DNA of 64,000 nucleotides from NCBI GenBank assembly GCA_000335715.1, contig AMYZ01000002.1, forward strand, positions 1 to 64,000, in the 5' to 3' direction. A program made the position numbers and the translations under genes. Source of the stretch: a beta proteobacterium L13 (lineage in GTDB: Bacteria; Pseudomonadota; Gammaproteobacteria; Burkholderiales; Chromobacteriaceae). The notes below the pieces were generated by a model. It was not told the DNA's origin, searched no databases, and was given only the letters and a program-made list of their open reading frames with translations. Shown here piece after piece: positions 1 through 11,700 of the stretch (positions within the stretch are counted from its first letter, which is position 1; every line of letters begins with the position of its first letter).

Positions 1-37
1 GCTTAAGGTGTTGATTTGCAACGGCACTGAAAAGCAA

Positions 38-65
38 AAAAGTTGGCCGCAGGCGGCCAACTTTT
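38..65. terminator. Bidirectional terminator made of an inverted pair of the GTTGGCCGC word
   Basis: A perfect 13-bp stem (38–50 with 53–65) encloses a 2-base centre; the arms are AAAAGTTGGCCGC and its complement. The A-run at 36–41 gives a T-run on the minus strand, so this ends the ETF-QO transcript. The T-run at 62–65 would also serve a plus-strand gene lying left of the window. Confidence 0.8.
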
Positions 66-107
66 GAGAATGGTAGGAAAAAGCCCGGCTGAGACCTAGC
101 TTGTTTC

Positions 108-1742
108 TTACATATTGGGGTAATTCGGACCGCCACCGCCTTCCGGCGTAGCCCAGTTGATGTTCTGGGTGGGGTCTTTGATGTCACAGGTTTTGCAATG
201 CACGCAGTTTTGCGCATTGATCTGCAGCTGCGGCTTGCCTTCTTCGCGGCCAACGATCTCGTATACGCCTGCCGGGCAGTAGCGCTGCTCGGGTGCGTCG
301 TACTGTGCCAGGTTGATGCGGATAGGCACGGAGGCATCCTTGAGCTTGAGATGCGGCGGTTGGTCTTCGCTGTGGTTGGTGTTGGAGATGAATACCGACG
401 ACAAGCGATCAAAGGTGAGTACACCATCCGGCTTGGGATAGGCGATGGGGCTGCACTCGTCTTTGGACTTCAGGCATTCGTGGTCGTGGTGCTTGTGACG
501 CAGCGTCCACGGCGCCTTGCCGCGGAACAGATAGGTATCGATGGCCGAGTAGATCATGGCTGGCCACAGACCCCAGCGGAAGGACGGGCGGATGTTGCGC
601 ACGCTGTGCAGCTCGTCATGTAGCCAGCTTTGCTTGAAGGCCTGGGTGTACGCTACAGCTTCGGCACCCTGCGCCTCCGGGTTGGCCGCCAGCACGGCAA
701 AGACCGCTTCTGCGGCCAACATGCCGGACTTCATGGCAGTGTGGGTACCCTTGATCTTGGGTACGTTGAGGAAGCCTGCGGTATCGCCCACCAATACGCC
801 ACCGGCGAAGGTGAGTTTGGGGATGCTCTGCAGGCCGCCTTCGGAAATAGCACGCGCACCGTAGGACAAACGACGGCCACCTTCGAACACGCCTTTAATG
901 GCCGGGTGGGTCTTGAAGCGCTGGAATTCTTCGTACGGCGACAGGTACGGGTTCTGGTAATCCAGACCCACTACGAAGCCCACCACTACCTGGTTGTTTT
1001 CCAGGTGATACAGGAAAGAGCCACCGTAGGTGCTCTGGTCCATCGGCCAACCGGCGGTGTGGGTAATTTTGCCCTCTTCGTGCAGCTCGGGCTTTACTTC
1101 CCACAGCTCTTTGATACCGATACCGTAGGTTTGCGGGTCGGCTTCGGCGCGCAGATTGAAACGCTCGAACAGACCTTTGGTGAGCGAGCCGCGACAGCCT
1201 TCGGCAAAGATGGTTTGTTTGGCCCACAGCTCGATGCCTGGCTCGCCTTCTTCTTCACCGTTTTTGCCGGTGCCGACATTACCGGTGGCCACGCCTTTTA
1301 CCGCACCATCCGCGTGGTACAACACCTCGGCAGCAGCAAAGCCCGGGTAGATTTCCACACCCAGTTCTTCGGCCTGCTGCCCCAGCCAGCGGCAGAAGTT
1401 GCCCAGGCTGATGATGTAGTTGCCGTGGTTGTTCATCTGCGGCGGGGTAGGCAGCTGGATGGACTCGGTTTCAGTCAGGTAGAGAAAGCGGTCGGACCTG
1501 GCTGGCGTGTTAAGCGGCGCGCCCTTTTCTTTCCAGTCGGGGATCAGCTCGTTCAGCGTGCGCGGCTCCAGCACGGCACCGGACAAAATGTGAGCACCGA
1601 TTTCGGAGCCTTTTTCCAGCAGACAGACACTGATCTCCTGGCCTTTTTCCGCAGCCAGCTGTTTGAGACGAATGGCAGCGCTCAGGCCGGATGGGCCACC
1701 GCCGACAACCACTACGTCGTATTCCATGTATTCGCGTTCCAC
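108..1742 (-). CDS. Electron transfer flavoprotein-ubiquinone oxidoreductase
   Basis: Passes electrons from reduced electron-transfer flavoprotein to the membrane quinone pool, using FAD and one 4Fe-4S cluster. The FAD-binding dinucleotide motif [10 protein letters not shown] lies at the N-terminus. Four C-terminal cysteines (about residues 489, 513, 516 and 519, with CVHCKTC) are the cluster ligands. I chose a GTG start at 1742: it has AGGAG five bases upstream and gives [11 protein letters not shown], which matches the usual MEREYMEFD-type start of this family. An in-frame ATG 24 codons earlier adds unrelated sequence. The product is 544 aa, the normal size. It lies downstream of the glutaryl-CoA dehydrogenase genes on the same strand, which fits, because that enzyme donates its electrons to ETF. 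Confidence 0.95.
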   Translation of the reverse strand: MEREYMEYDVVVVGGGPSGLSAAIRLKQLAAEKGQEISVCLLEKGSEIGAHILSGAVLEPRTLNELIPDWKEKGAPLNTPARSDRFLYLTETESIQLPTPPQMNNHGNYIISLGNFCRWLGQQAEELGVEIYPGFAAAEVLYHADGAVKGVATGNVGTGKNGEEEGEPGIELWAKQTIFAEGCRGSLTKGLFERFNLRAEADPQTYGIGIKELWEVKPELHEEGKITHTAGWPMDQSTYGGSFLYHLENNQVVVGFVVGLDYQNPYLSPYEEFQRFKTHPAIKGVFEGGRRLSYGARAISEGGLQSIPKLTFAGGVLVGDTAGFLNVPKIKGTHTAMKSGMLAAEAVFAVLAANPEAQGAEAVAYTQAFKQSWLHDELHSVRNIRPSFRWGLWPAMIYSAIDTYLFRGKAPWTLRHKHHDHECLKSKDECSPIAYPKPDGVLTFDRLSSVFISNTNHSEDQPPHLKLKDASVPIRINLAQYDAPEQRYCPAGVYEIVGREEGKPQLQINAQNCVHCKTCDIKDPTQNINWATPEGGGGPNYPNM

Positions 1743-1822
1743 CGCTTCTCCTTTGCGCAGGGGGAGGTTTGATTGCCCAATGATGCAATGATTGATGCTG
1801 CGCGTCAAAATCAAACAAGCGT

Positions 1823-3016
1823 TTAAACGGTAGCGCTTGCCTTGAGTTGTGCAATCGCCTCAGCGCTGTAGCCCAACGATTTCAATACCGCATCGGTATG
1901 CTCGCCCAGTTTTGGCGGCGCAGCCTTGTACTGCGGGGGCGTACCGCTCATTTTGATGGGGCAGGCCACCTGCGGCACAGCCTGGCCGGCTGCGTCGGGC
2001 AGCTGCAGCGCCATTTGCCGGTGTTGTATTTGCGGGTCGGCAAAGGCTTCGTCCACAGTATTGATCGGGCCGCACGGCACGCCGGCCGCGTCCAGCAGCT
2101 TCAGCCACTCGTCGCGGCCACGCGTCAGGAATGCCTGGGCCAGCTGCGGCACCAGCACGTCGCGGTAATGTACACGCTGCGGGTTGGTGGCAAAGCGCGG
2201 GTCTGCGGCCAACGCTGGCTGGCCGATCAGCTCGCAGACTGTGCGGAATTGCTTGTCGTTACCGCAGGCCAGAATGAAGTGGCTGTCGCCAGCGGTACGG
2301 AACACCTGATAGGGCACGATATTGGGGTGGGCGTTACCCAGCCGTGGTGGCACCTCGCCCCCTACCAGCCAGTTCATGTTCACGTTGGCCAACATGGCCA
2401 GCGAGCAATCGAACAGTGCCATGTCGATATATTGCCCTTCGCCGGTACGATGGCGTGCCAGCAACGCAGCCTGGATGGCGTTGGCCGCATACAGGCCGGT
2501 AAACAGGTCGGTAACGGCTACACCTACCTTATGCGGCTCGCCGTCGGCGGGGCCGGTAATACTCATCAGGCCGGACATGCCCTGCACGATGTAGTCGTAG
2601 CCCGGCAGCTGGGCGTAGGGGCCGGTCTGGCCAAAGCCGGTGATGGCGCAGTACACCAGCCGCGGGTTAATGGCGCGCAGGCTGTCGTAGTCCAGGCCGT
2701 ATTTCTTGAGGCCACCTACCTTATAGTTTTCCAGCAGCACGTCGGCCTGTGCGGCCAACTGCCGCACAATTTCCTGCCCTGCCGGCTGGGTAATGTCCAC
2801 CGTCAGTGACTGTTTGCCACGGTTGGCCGCCAGATAGTAAGCAGCCGTGCCGTCCGGCAGGCTGGGTGGCGCCCACTGGCGGGTGTCGTCGCCTGTGCCG
2901 GGGCGCTCTACCTTGATGACCTCGGCGCCCAGGTCGGCCAACAGCTGGCCAGCCCAGGGCCCGGCCAGTACTCGGGTAAGGTCCAGCACTTTGATACCTG
3001 ACAGTGCACCTGACAT
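1823..3016 (-). CDS. CaiB/BaiF family III CoA-transferase, probably succinyl-CoA:glutarate CoA-transferase
   Basis: Family III CoA-transferases move CoA between acyl-CoA and a free acid through an aspartyl-CoA intermediate. The N-terminal [20 protein letters not shown] and the [14 protein letters not shown] segment are characteristic. Asp170 in [12 protein letters not shown] is the expected catalytic residue. At 397 aa it has the usual length. AGGAG precedes the ATG at 3016. It lies directly downstream of glutaryl-CoA dehydrogenase, as GcdG does in Pseudomonas, so activation of glutarate to glutaryl-CoA is the most likely reaction. That substrate is inferred from context only; other CaiB-type transferases look alike. 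Confidence 0.85.
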   Translation of the reverse strand: MSGALSGIKVLDLTRVLAGPWAGQLLADLGAEVIKVERPGTGDDTRQWAPPSLPDGTAAYYLAANRGKQSLTVDITQPAGQEIVRQLAAQADVLLENYKVGGLKKYGLDYDSLRAINPRLVYCAITGFGQTGPYAQLPGYDYIVQGMSGLMSITGPADGEPHKVGVAVTDLFTGLYAANAIQAALLARHRTGEGQYIDMALFDCSLAMLANVNMNWLVGGEVPPRLGNAHPNIVPYQVFRTAGDSHFILACGNDKQFRTVCELIGQPALAADPRFATNPQRVHYRDVLVPQLAQAFLTRGRDEWLKLLDAAGVPCGPINTVDEAFADPQIQHRQMALQLPDAAGQAVPQVACPIKMSGTPPQYKAAPPKLGEHTDAVLKSLGYSAEAIAQLKASATV

Positions 3017-3054
3017 GTTTGTCTCCTGTAACGTGGGGCTGCCTGCAAAAAAAC

Positions 3055-3077
3055 AGGCCCGGATTGCAGCCGGGCCT
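3055..3077 (-). terminator. Hairpin with T-run between gcdH and the CoA-transferase gene
   Basis: An 8-bp stem, AGGCCCGG (3055–3062) with CCGGGCCT (3070–3077), has a 7-base loop. Seven A residues at 3047–3053 give a T-run on the minus strand. It would end or attenuate the gcdH transcript before the CoA-transferase gene. Confidence 0.65.
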
Positions 3078-3099
3078 CAAGGACAGACAGGAACCAACA

Positions 3100-3128
3100 T
3101 TCCGCCGGGGTGAAGCCCGCCGGCGGAA
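3100..3128 (-). terminator. Hairpin just downstream of gcdH stop
   Basis: TTCCGCCGG (3100–3108) pairs with CCGGCGGAA (3120–3128) around an 11-base loop, directly after the gcdH stop codon. No T-run follows on the minus strand, so it may protect the mRNA 3' end rather than terminate. Confidence 0.4.
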
Positions 3129-3135
3129 CATCACA

Positions 3136-4323
3136 TCAGGCGAATGCCTGAATACCGGTCTGGGCGCGGCCCAGAATCAGGGCATGCACATCGTGCGTGC
3201 CTTCATAGGTGTTGACGGCTTCGAGGTTCATCACGTGGCGGATGATGTGGTACTCGTCGCTGATACCGTTACCGCCGTGCATGTCGCGGGCGATACGGGC
3301 AATATCCAGCGCCTTGCCGCAGTTGTTACGCTTGATCAGGCTGATCATTTCCGGCGCGGCGCGGCCTTCATCCATCAGGCGGCCCACGCGCAGCGCGGCT
3401 TGCAGGCCCAGGCTGATTTCGGTTTGCATATTGGCCAGCTTCAGCTGCACCAGCTGGGTGGCGGCCAGGGGACGGTTGAACTGCTTGCGGTCCAGCGTGT
3501 ACTGGCGGGCACCGTGCCAGCAGAACTCGGCCGCGCCCATCGCACCCCAGGCAATGCCGTAGCGGGCCTTGTTCAGGCAGCCGAACGGGCCTTTCAGGCC
3601 TTTCACGTGCGGCAGCAGCGCGTCTTCGCCCACTGCCACGTTGTCCATCACGATTTCACCGGTGATGGAGGCGCGCAGCGAGAACTTGCCTTCGATCTTG
3701 GGCGCGGACAGGCCTTTCATGCCTTTTTCCAGCACAAAGCCGCGGATCTCGCCTTCGTCGTCCTTGGCCCACACCACAAACACGTCGGCGATCGGGCTGT
3801 TGGTAATCCACATCTTGCTGCCGTGCAGCACATAGCCGCCGTCCACTTTGCGGGCACGGGTTTTCATGCCGGCCGGGTCGGAGCCGGCGTCCGGCTCGGT
3901 CAGGCCGAAGCAGCCTACCCACTCGCCACTGGCCAGTTTGGGCAGGTATTTGTCTTTTTGTGCATCGGTGCCGTAGGCCCAGATCGGGTGCATCACCAGG
4001 CTGCTTTGTACCGACATGGCGGAACGGTAGCCGGAATCCACACGCTCTACCTCGCGGGCAATCAGGCCGTAGGCCACGTGCGACAAACCGGCGCAGCCGT
4101 GGCTGTCGATGGTGCAGCCCAGCAGGCCCAGCTCGCCCATCTCGCTCATGATGTCGCGGTCGAAGCGCTCTTCGCGGTTGGCAGTCAGCACGCGCGGCAT
4201 CAGGCGTTCCTGACAGTAGGCGTAGGCGGTTTCGCGCACCATGCGCTCTTCATCGGTGAGCTGATCGTTCAGCAGCAGGGCATCGTCCCAGTTGAACGGT
4301 GCGCGATTCGAGGTAGCGGCCAT
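3136..4323 (-). CDS. gcdH: Glutaryl-CoA dehydrogenase
   Basis: FAD-dependent acyl-CoA dehydrogenase that oxidatively decarboxylates glutaryl-CoA to crotonyl-CoA in lysine/tryptophan/glutarate breakdown and hands electrons to ETF. The acyl-CoA dehydrogenase signature region ([20 protein letters not shown]) is present. The predicted catalytic base Glu374 lies in the C-terminal motif [16 protein letters not shown]. The start at 4323 ([10 protein letters not shown]) is preceded by AAGGAG; an upstream in-frame ATG at 4377 would run through the promoter. The product is 395 aa, normal for the family. A CoA-transferase and ETF-QO follow on the same strand, and a divergent IclR-type regulator lies upstream with a shared 150-bp control region. 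Confidence 0.95.
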   Translation of the reverse strand: MAATSNRAPFNWDDALLLNDQLTDEERMVRETAYAYCQERLMPRVLTANREERFDRDIMSEMGELGLLGCTIDSHGCAGLSHVAYGLIAREVERVDSGYRSAMSVQSSLVMHPIWAYGTDAQKDKYLPKLASGEWVGCFGLTEPDAGSDPAGMKTRARKVDGGYVLHGSKMWITNSPIADVFVVWAKDDEGEIRGFVLEKGMKGLSAPKIEGKFSLRASITGEIVMDNVAVGEDALLPHVKGLKGPFGCLNKARYGIAWGAMGAAEFCWHGARQYTLDRKQFNRPLAATQLVQLKLANMQTEISLGLQAALRVGRLMDEGRAAPEMISLIKRNNCGKALDIARIARDMHGGNGISDEYHIIRHVMNLEAVNTYEGTHDVHALILGRAQTGIQAFA

Positions 4324-4344
4324 GCAGTTCTCCTTTGTACTTTG

Positions 4345-4359
4345 TTCCGCATTGCGGAA
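4345..4359. promoter_or_regulatory. 15-bp perfect palindrome, probable IclR-type operator
   Basis: TTCCGCATTGCGGAA is a perfect inverted repeat (7+1+7) just upstream of the gcdH ribosome-binding site. A looser, related copy (TTCTGTATTGCAAAA) follows at about 4365–4379. The pair lies between gcdH and the divergent IclR regulator gene. IclR-family proteins commonly bind such short palindromes. Binding is inferred, not shown. Confidence 0.55.
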
Positions 4360-4476
4360 TATAGTTCTGTATTGCAAAATAGACTAGCAAGGCGGCCGGG
4401 GCATGTAAAGTTTTTTGTGGGAGCAAGGCGCGCACTGCACTATTCTTGCCACTCTTCAGCCAGGAGCATTTCCACC

Positions 4477-5262
4477 ATGTCGTTCACCCCGCAGGAAGAC
4501 GAAAGCAAAGACCGCCTGTTTGTCGAGGCGCTGGCACGCGGCCTGCGCGTGCTGTCGGCGTTTCGCCCCGGCGAATCGGCGCTGTCAAACCAGGTACTGG
4601 CGCAGCGCACCGGCCTGCCCAAATCCACCGTATCGCGCCTGACCTATACGCTGACCAAACTGGGCTACCTGTCGCAAGATACCGACAGCGGCTACTACCG
4701 CCTGGGCCTGGCGGTACTGGCGCTGGGCTCTGCGGTGCTGGGCAGCTACGACATCCGCCGCGTAGCCGCCCCGCTGATGCGCGACTTTGCGCTCAAACAC
4801 ACCATCTCGGTAAGCCTGGGCATGCGCGACGGCAGCGACATCGTGTATCTGGAAACCTGCCGCAGCCAGGCGCGGGTATCGGTACAGCTCAGCGTGGGCT
4901 CGCGCGTACCGCTGGCCAGCACCGCCATCGGCCGCGCTTGTTACAGCAGCCTGAGCGCCACCGAGCGCGAGTTGGCCGATATCGATATGGCTGCCCGCTA
5001 CGGCAAAGACTGGCCACTGGTGCAGGCCAAGCTGGAGCAGGCACGCCAGCAGGTACTGCAACGCGGCTACAGTGAATCGTTTGGCGAATTTGAACGCGAT
5101 GTGATGGCGGTAGGCGTGGCCCTGCCCTCGCCCGCCCCAGGCCAGGGCAGCTTGTGCCTGAACGCCAGCGGCCCGGCCTTTGCTTTTGACGCCGACACCA
5201 TGCGCAGCCAGGTGGCCCCTGCGCTGCTGCAGCTGGCGCGGCAGATCGTGCCAGGCGCATAA
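4477..5262 (+). CDS. IclR-family transcriptional regulator of the glutarate genes
   Basis: DNA-binding regulator of 261 aa. The N-terminal winged helix-turn-helix (about residues 25–75, with VLAQRTGLPKSTVSRLTYTL) is followed by the IclR effector-binding domain (SVSLGMRDGSDIVYLE and VGSRVPLASTAIGRA). The start at 4477 has AGGAG at 4462–4466. The reading frame stays open far upstream, but that part is antisense to gcdH and was discarded. It is divergent from gcdH and likely controls that operon in response to glutarate or a glutaryl intermediate; this is inferred from position and family. Confidence 0.9.
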   Translation: MSFTPQEDESKDRLFVEALARGLRVLSAFRPGESALSNQVLAQRTGLPKSTVSRLTYTLTKLGYLSQDTDSGYYRLGLAVLALGSAVLGSYDIRRVAAPLMRDFALKHTISVSLGMRDGSDIVYLETCRSQARVSVQLSVGSRVPLASTAIGRACYSSLSATERELADIDMAARYGKDWPLVQAKLEQARQQVLQRGYSESFGEFERDVMAVGVALPSPAPGQGSLCLNASGPAFAFDADTMRSQVAPALLQLARQIVPGA

Positions 5263-5268
5263 AGCACA

Positions 5269-5301
5269 AAAGGTTGGCCGCAGCGCCTGCGGCCAACCTT
5301 T
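5269..5301. terminator. Bidirectional terminator built from an inverted pair of the 10-bp word
   Basis: A perfect 15-bp stem: AAAGGTTGGCCGCAG (5269–5283) pairs with its complement (5287–5301) around CGC. It lies between the convergent IclR gene and the CBS-domain gene and serves both. Each arm is a full-length copy of the dispersed word. Confidence 0.85.
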
Positions 5302-5322
5302 GTCGTAATGAACCCGCCCGAT

Positions 5323-5751
5323 TCAGGCGCGGATATAGTTCACCAGTTGCTCTATCACCAGCTGTTGCTCTTCGATGGTGGCGCGTACCAGGTCGCCAAT
5401 GGACAGCATGCCGATCACGCGGCCGGCGTCCATTACCGGTAAATGGCGAAAGTGTTTGTCCGTCATCAGCGCCATGCATTCGGCCACGCTTTGCTGTGGC
5501 CCCACGTACACCACCTTGCTGGTCATGATGTCGCGTACCTTGGTGCCGGCCGAAGTACGGCCCTGCAGCACGATGCGCCGGGCGTAGTCACGCTCGGAAA
5601 AAATGCCCAGTACATCGCCCATATCCATTACCAGCACGGCACCGATATCCTGCTCGGCCATGACCTGTAGCGCCTGAAACACGGTGGCATCCGGGCTGAC
5701 GCTAATCAGTTCGCCGGATTTTTTTTCCAATAACTGCCTGACTGTCTGCAT
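5323..5751 (-). CDS. CBS-domain pair protein
   Basis: Small cytosolic protein of 142 aa made almost entirely of two CBS domains, which typically bind adenine nucleotides. The first begins near ISVSPDATVFQALQVMAEQD and the second near VYVGPQQSVAECMALM; a FSERDYARR segment lies between. GGAGG precedes the ATG at 5751. An upstream in-frame start at 5856 has no comparable ribosome-binding site. It stands alone between argB and the IclR gene. Partner and role are unknown. Confidence 0.85.
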   Translation of the reverse strand: MQTVRQLLEKKSGELISVSPDATVFQALQVMAEQDIGAVLVMDMGDVLGIFSERDYARRIVLQGRTSAGTKVRDIMTSKVVYVGPQQSVAECMALMTDKHFRHLPVMDAGRVIGMLSIGDLVRATIEEQQLVIEQLVNYIRA

Positions 5752-5842
5752 GACACCTCCACAGGGTGCGGGTTGAACACAGCGGCGCCCCATGACGCCA
5801 GCACCTTGTACTATAGCCGTCGCCATGCATCTGCCAAATGCA

Positions 5843-5870
5843 AAAAAGGCTACCACATGGCAGCCTTTTT
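5843..5870 (-). terminator. Terminator downstream of argB
   Basis: AAAAAGGCT (5843–5851) pairs with AGCCTTTTT (5862–5870), with an inner CC/GG pair around ACAT. The A-run gives a T-tail on the minus strand, just past the argB stop. Confidence 0.75.
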
Positions 5871-5887
5871 ATTGCGATCTCAACGAC

Positions 5888-6814
<927 letters not shown>

Positions 6815-6932
6815 TCAGGTGTTGCATTCTAACCATGCCACTTAGTGAATATTGATTTATTAATTGAACTGGCAGAGTGCTTGCTCTACATTTCACCCTT
6901 CATTAATGAACCAATTTTCAGAGAAGGCAAGA

Positions 6933-7586
6933 ATGGACAAGGAATCCTGTTGTCCGGTAGCGCGCTGGCGCCGTCGCAAGGAAGTGCGCCCTGCCGAAAT
7001 TCTGGACGCGGCACTGGCGCTATTCGTGGAAAAAGGCTTCAAGACCACCAAGATGGAAGACATCGCCAAAGCCGCCGGTGTCACCAAGGGCACGCCGTAT
7101 CTGTATTTCGAAAACAAGGAAGACATTTTCAAGGCGGTGATCCGCGAAAACCTGGTCACCCGCCTGGCAGGCTTTGCCGAGCTGGTACAGCAGTTTGACG
7201 GCAGCAGCGCCGACCTGCTGCGCCTGATGATGCGCCGCTGGTGGCTGGAGGTCGGCGAATCGCCACTGGGCGGCATCTGCAAGCTGATGTTTGCCGAGGC
7301 CACCAATTTTCCCGAGCTGGCGCGCTTTTATCACGCCGAAGTCATCGAGCCCAGCCACCAGATGTTGCTGCAGGTACTGCGCCGCGGCATGGCCCGTGGC
7401 GAGTTTCGCAGCATCAACCCGGACGCCGTGGTCGACACCCTGGTGGCGCCCATGATGCTTACCATGACCTGGCGCTGCTCATTTGGCCGGGTACTGACCG
7501 ATACCAAGCACCGCTCGCTCCCCCCACTGGAGTACCTGGAGCTGTCGCTGGACCTGATGCTCAATGGCCTGAAAACGTCGGACTGA
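6933..7586 (+). CDS. TetR/AcrR-family regulator of the efflux operon
   Basis: Regulator of 217 aa with an N-terminal TetR helix-turn-helix (ILDAALALFVEKGF, then MEDIAKAAGVTKGTPYLYF at about residues 20–65) and a variable C-terminal ligand domain. The start at 6933 (MDKESCCPV) follows GAGAAGG; earlier in-frame ATGs at 6864 and 6906 are possible but less well placed. The gene is 38 bp upstream of the RND adaptor gene, on the same strand, so it probably autoregulates and represses the efflux operon. The 100 bp upstream are AT-rich, but I could not define an operator. Confidence 0.88.
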   Translation: MDKESCCPVARWRRRKEVRPAEILDAALALFVEKGFKTTKMEDIAKAAGVTKGTPYLYFENKEDIFKAVIRENLVTRLAGFAELVQQFDGSSADLLRLMMRRWWLEVGESPLGGICKLMFAEATNFPELARFYHAEVIEPSHQMLLQVLRRGMARGEFRSINPDAVVDTLVAPMMLTMTWRCSFGRVLTDTKHRSLPPLEYLELSLDLMLNGLKTSD

Positions 7587-7624
7587 ACCTATAAATAATT
7601 GCATATAGAACGAGGCAAACACAC

Positions 7625-8701
7625 ATGACTCCGCACTACCACAAGCTGGCACTGACCAGCGCGCTGCTGCTGGCACTGACTGCCTGCAAAGAGGAAGTCA
7701 AACCGGTGGAGGAAATCCGCCCGGTACGCTACACCATTGCCGGCACAGGCCAGCAAAACCATATCCGCCAGTTCAGCGGCGAAGTACGCGCCCGCCAGGA
7801 AAGCCGCCTGGGGTTTCGCGTAGCCGGCAAAGTGGTAGAAAAGCGCGTCAGCAGCGGAGACAGCGTGAAAAAAGGCCAGGTACTGGCGGTACTGGACGCC
7901 AGCGACTACCAGCTCGATAGCCAGGCCAAGCAGGCACAGTTGGCCGCAGCCCAGGCCAATCTGGCACAGCAGGCTGCCGACCTGAAGCGCTACCGCGAGC
8001 TGCTGGCACAAAACTTCATCAGCGCCGCGCAGGTAGAGCGCCAGCACACCGCCGTACAAAGCGCACAGGCCAGCGTGCAGCAAGCCCAGGCCGCCTTGTC
8101 GGCCAGCCGCAACCAGGCCGGCTACACCAGCCTGATCGCCGACAGCGACGGTAGTGTCAGCGATATCAGCATCGAGCCAGGCCAGGTGGTGGCAGCCGGC
8201 CAGATCGTTGCCAGAGTCGCCGCCGCGGGCGAGCGCGAAGTCTTGATCCAGGTACCGGAAAACGCCCTGGGCGACCTACGCCAGGCCAGTAGCTTTAACG
8301 TGAAACTGTGGGCTGGCCAGCAAGCCATACCCGCTACCCTGCGCGAGCTGTCCGGCGATGCCGACCCGGCCACCCGCACCTACGCGGCACGGCTGAAGCT
8401 GTCCGGCCAGCCTGCCGGGCTGAGCCTGGGCATGACCGCCACGGTAGAAGCCAGCCTGCCAGGCCAGCACAACGCCGCCATCAAGCTGCCGCTGAGTGCC
8501 ATTCTGGACGAGCAGGGCAAGCATTATGTCTGGGTGATAAACCCGAAAACCGCCAAGGTTGGCCGCAAGGCCGTGAGCGTAGGCCGCCCGGATAGCCAGG
8601 GCATCGACATCACCGCCGGGCTGAACGGGGGTGAACAAGTCGTTACCGCCGGCGTACACCTGCTGCGCGACGGCCAACGCGTTACCCTGCTGGCGAAATA
8701 A
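7625..8701 (+). CDS. RND efflux periplasmic adaptor (membrane fusion lipoprotein)
   Basis: HlyD/AcrA-type adaptor of 358 aa linking the inner-membrane RND pump to the outer-membrane channel. The N-terminal signal ends in the lipobox LTAC, so the mature protein is anchored by lipidated Cys at about residue 20. The barrel-sandwich (lipoyl-like) half motif ESRLGFRVAGKVVEKRVSSG is followed by a coiled-coil hairpin rich in Gln and Ala (about residues 95–160), then beta-barrel segments. It lies 11 bp before the pump gene, in one operon with the TolC-like gene downstream. Confidence 0.93.
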   Translation: MTPHYHKLALTSALLLALTACKEEVKPVEEIRPVRYTIAGTGQQNHIRQFSGEVRARQESRLGFRVAGKVVEKRVSSGDSVKKGQVLAVLDASDYQLDSQAKQAQLAAAQANLAQQAADLKRYRELLAQNFISAAQVERQHTAVQSAQASVQQAQAALSASRNQAGYTSLIADSDGSVSDISIEPGQVVAAGQIVARVAAAGEREVLIQVPENALGDLRQASSFNVKLWAGQQAIPATLRELSGDADPATRTYAARLKLSGQPAGLSLGMTATVEASLPGQHNAAIKLPLSAILDEQGKHYVWVINPKTAKVGRKAVSVGRPDSQGIDITAGLNGGEQVVTAGVHLLRDGQRVTLLAK

Positions 8702-8712
8702 GGGCACCTATC

Positions 8713-11700
8713 ATGAAGCAACAACCATTGAACTTGTCCGAATGGGCGATACGCAATAGCTCGCTGGTACGCTACCTGATGGTGGTACTGATGCTGGCCG
8801 GCATGTTTGCCTATACCCAGCTGGGGCAAAAGGAAGACCCGGAATTCACCTTCAAGGCCATGATGGTGCGCGTGCTGTGGCCTGGCGCCACCGCGCAGGA
8901 AACCGAGCAGCAAGTCACCGCCCGCGTCGAAAAGAAACTGCAGGAAATGGGCGAGCTGGAGTACGTCAAAAGCTACACCAAACCCGGTGAAGCCTTGCTG
9001 ATCCTGTCCATCCGCGAAGACGTTTCCCCCAAAGACGTCCAGCAGCTGTGGTACACGGTGCGCAAGAAAATAGGCGACATCAAACACACCTTGCCTGGCG
9101 ATATCCGCGGCCCGTATTTCAATGACGAGTTCGGCGATACCTTCGGCAACCTGTACGCGTTTACCGGCGATGGTTTCAGCTACGAAGACGTACGCAAGTA
9201 CGTGGAAAAAGCCCGCCAGGAGATTCTGCGCGTGCCCGACGTGGGCAAGGTAGACATCATCGGAGAGCAAGAAGAAAAGATTTACGTCACGCTCAATACC
9301 GCCAAACTGTCTGCCCTGCAGCTGGATAGCAGCCTGATCTGGAACGCCCTGTCGGCGCAAAACAGCATCAGCCCGGCCGGCAATTACGACACCGCCAGCG
9401 AGCGCATCTGGGTACGCGTCAGCGGCAGCTACAACTCGGTAGACGCCATCGCCGCCACCCCTATTAGCGCGGGCGGCAAAACCTTCCGCCTGGGCGATAT
9501 TGCCAAGGTTGGCCGCGAGTTCGTCAACCCGCCCACCTTCGGCATGCGCTTTGACGGCAAACCGGCGATTGGCCTGGCCATCAGCATGAAAAAAGGCGGC
9601 GACGTGCTGAAACTGGGCAACAACCTGCAGCTGTTGATGGACGAAGTCAAAAGCAAGCTGCCGGTAGGCGTGGAAGTGCACGCCGTATCCGACCAGCCCA
9701 AGGTGGTGAAAACCGCCGTCAACGAGTTCATGCGCTCGCTGATTGAAGCCGTGGTCATCGTACTGGCGGTTAGCTTCTTCAGCCTGGGCGTACGTACCGG
9801 CATCGTGGTGGCGCTGTCGATTCCGCTGGTGCTGGCCATGACCTTCCTGGCCATGTACTTCCTGGGTATGGACCTGCAACGCATCTCGCTGGGCTCGCTG
9901 ATCATCGCGCTGGGCCTGCTGGTGGACGACGCCATCATCGCGGTAGAAATGATGGCCATGAAGCTGGAGCAAGGCTGGAACAAATTCCAGGCCGCGACCT
10001 TTGCCTACACCAGCACCGCCTTCCCCATGCTGACCGGTACGCTGATTACCGCCGCCACCTTCCTGCCGGTGGGTATCGCCAAGTCCAATGCCGGCGAATA
10101 CGTGTTCAGCCTGTTTTCGGTGGTCAGCATTGCCCTGATCCTGTCGTGGATCGTGGCCGTGATCTTCACGCCCTATCTGGGCTACCGCCTGCTGCCGGAA
10201 ACCATGGCCGATCATGCCCATGCCGACGTGTACCAAAAGCCGTTCTACATCCGCTTCCGCCGTGCCGTGGAGTGGTGCCTGGACCACCGCAAGACCGTCA
10301 TCACCCTCACCCTGGCCGCATTCGTCCTGTCCATGGTGGCGTTCAAACTGTTTGTGGCACAGCAGTTCTTCCCCTCCTCCAACCGCCCGGAGTTGATGGT
10401 GGACATGTGGCTGCCGCAAAGCGCCAGCTACGAAGCCACCGAGCGTGAAGTGAAAAAGCTGGAAAACCAGCTGAAGGGGGATAACAACATCGTCAGCGTC
10501 ACCAGCTATGTCGGCGGCGGCAGCCCGCGCTTTTACCTGCCGCTGGACCAGCAACAGCAGCACCTGAACTATGCGCAGCTGATGGTGATGACGCGCGATG
10601 AGAAAGTGCGCGAGCAGGTGAAACACCAGCTGGAAAAAATGTTCGACACCGACTTCCCGCTGGTACGCGGCCGTGTCACGCGCCTGGAAAACGGCCCGCC
10701 GGTAGGCTACGCCGTGCAGTTCCGCGTGATGGGTGAAGACCACCAGAAAGTACGCGACATCGCCAAACAGGTAGAGACCCTGGTGCGCAGCCACCCCGGC
10801 GCCCGCCACATCAATAACGACTGGGGCGAACAGGCCCGCTCGCTACGCGTGGAAATCAACCAGGACAAGGCACGTGCGCTGGGCATGTCCAGCCAGAGCC
10901 TGGGCCGCCAGCTGCAGATGATGCTGACCGGCAGCACGGTAACCGAGTGGCGCGAAGGTGATAAGGCCATTGCCGTTAGCGCCCGCCTGGCAGGCAACGA
11001 GCGCCAGCAGATCGAACAGCTGGGCAGCCTGATGGTACAAACGGCCAGCGGCCGCTACGTACCGGTGTCGCAGCTGGCCAACATCGTCTACGCCCCGGAA
11101 GAAAGCATCATCTGGCACCGCAACCGCCTGCCTACCGTGTCGGTACGTGCCGACGCCGCCGACGGCGTACAAGCGGCCGATATTTCCAACTCACTGTGGC
11201 CCAAGATGCAGGCGCTGGAAAAAACCCTGCCGCTGGGTTACCACATCGAGCTGGGTGGTTCGCTGGAATCCAGCAAAAACTCGCAAGCGGCCATTGCCAA
11301 GGTACAGCCGCTTATGCTGGTGATTGTGTTTACCCTGCTGATGCTGCAACTGAAGAGCTTCCAGCGCAGCCTGCTGGTGGTACTCACCGCCCCGCTGGGC
11401 ATGATCGGCGTTACGCTGACGCTGATCCTGTTCAGTGCGCCGTTCGGCTTTGTCGCCATGCTGGGGGTGATTGCCCTGGCCGGCATGATCATGCGTAACT
11501 CGGTGATTCTGGTCGACCAGATCGAAAGCGACATCAGCGAGGGCATAGACCGCTTCGAAGCCGTGGTGGGCTCTACCATTCGCCGCTTCCGCCCCATCAT
11601 GCTGACCGCCCTGGCCGCCATTCTGGCCATGGTGCCGCTGACGCGCAGTACCTTCTGGGGCCCGATGGCCGTGGCCATCATGGGCGGCTTGCTGGTGGCT

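Noticed and set aside
1743-1814. Longer N-terminus for ETF-QO from the ATG at 1814
   Set aside because: The GTG at 1742 has a well-spaced AGGAG and matches the family's usual N-terminus.
3004-4476. Long N-terminal extension of the IclR regulator
   Set aside because: It is antisense to gcdH; the conserved regulator begins at 4477 with its own ribosome-binding site.
8524-10809. 761-residue open frame antisense to the RND pump
   Set aside because: His/Gln-rich, low-complexity translation with no family features; it shadows the pump gene.
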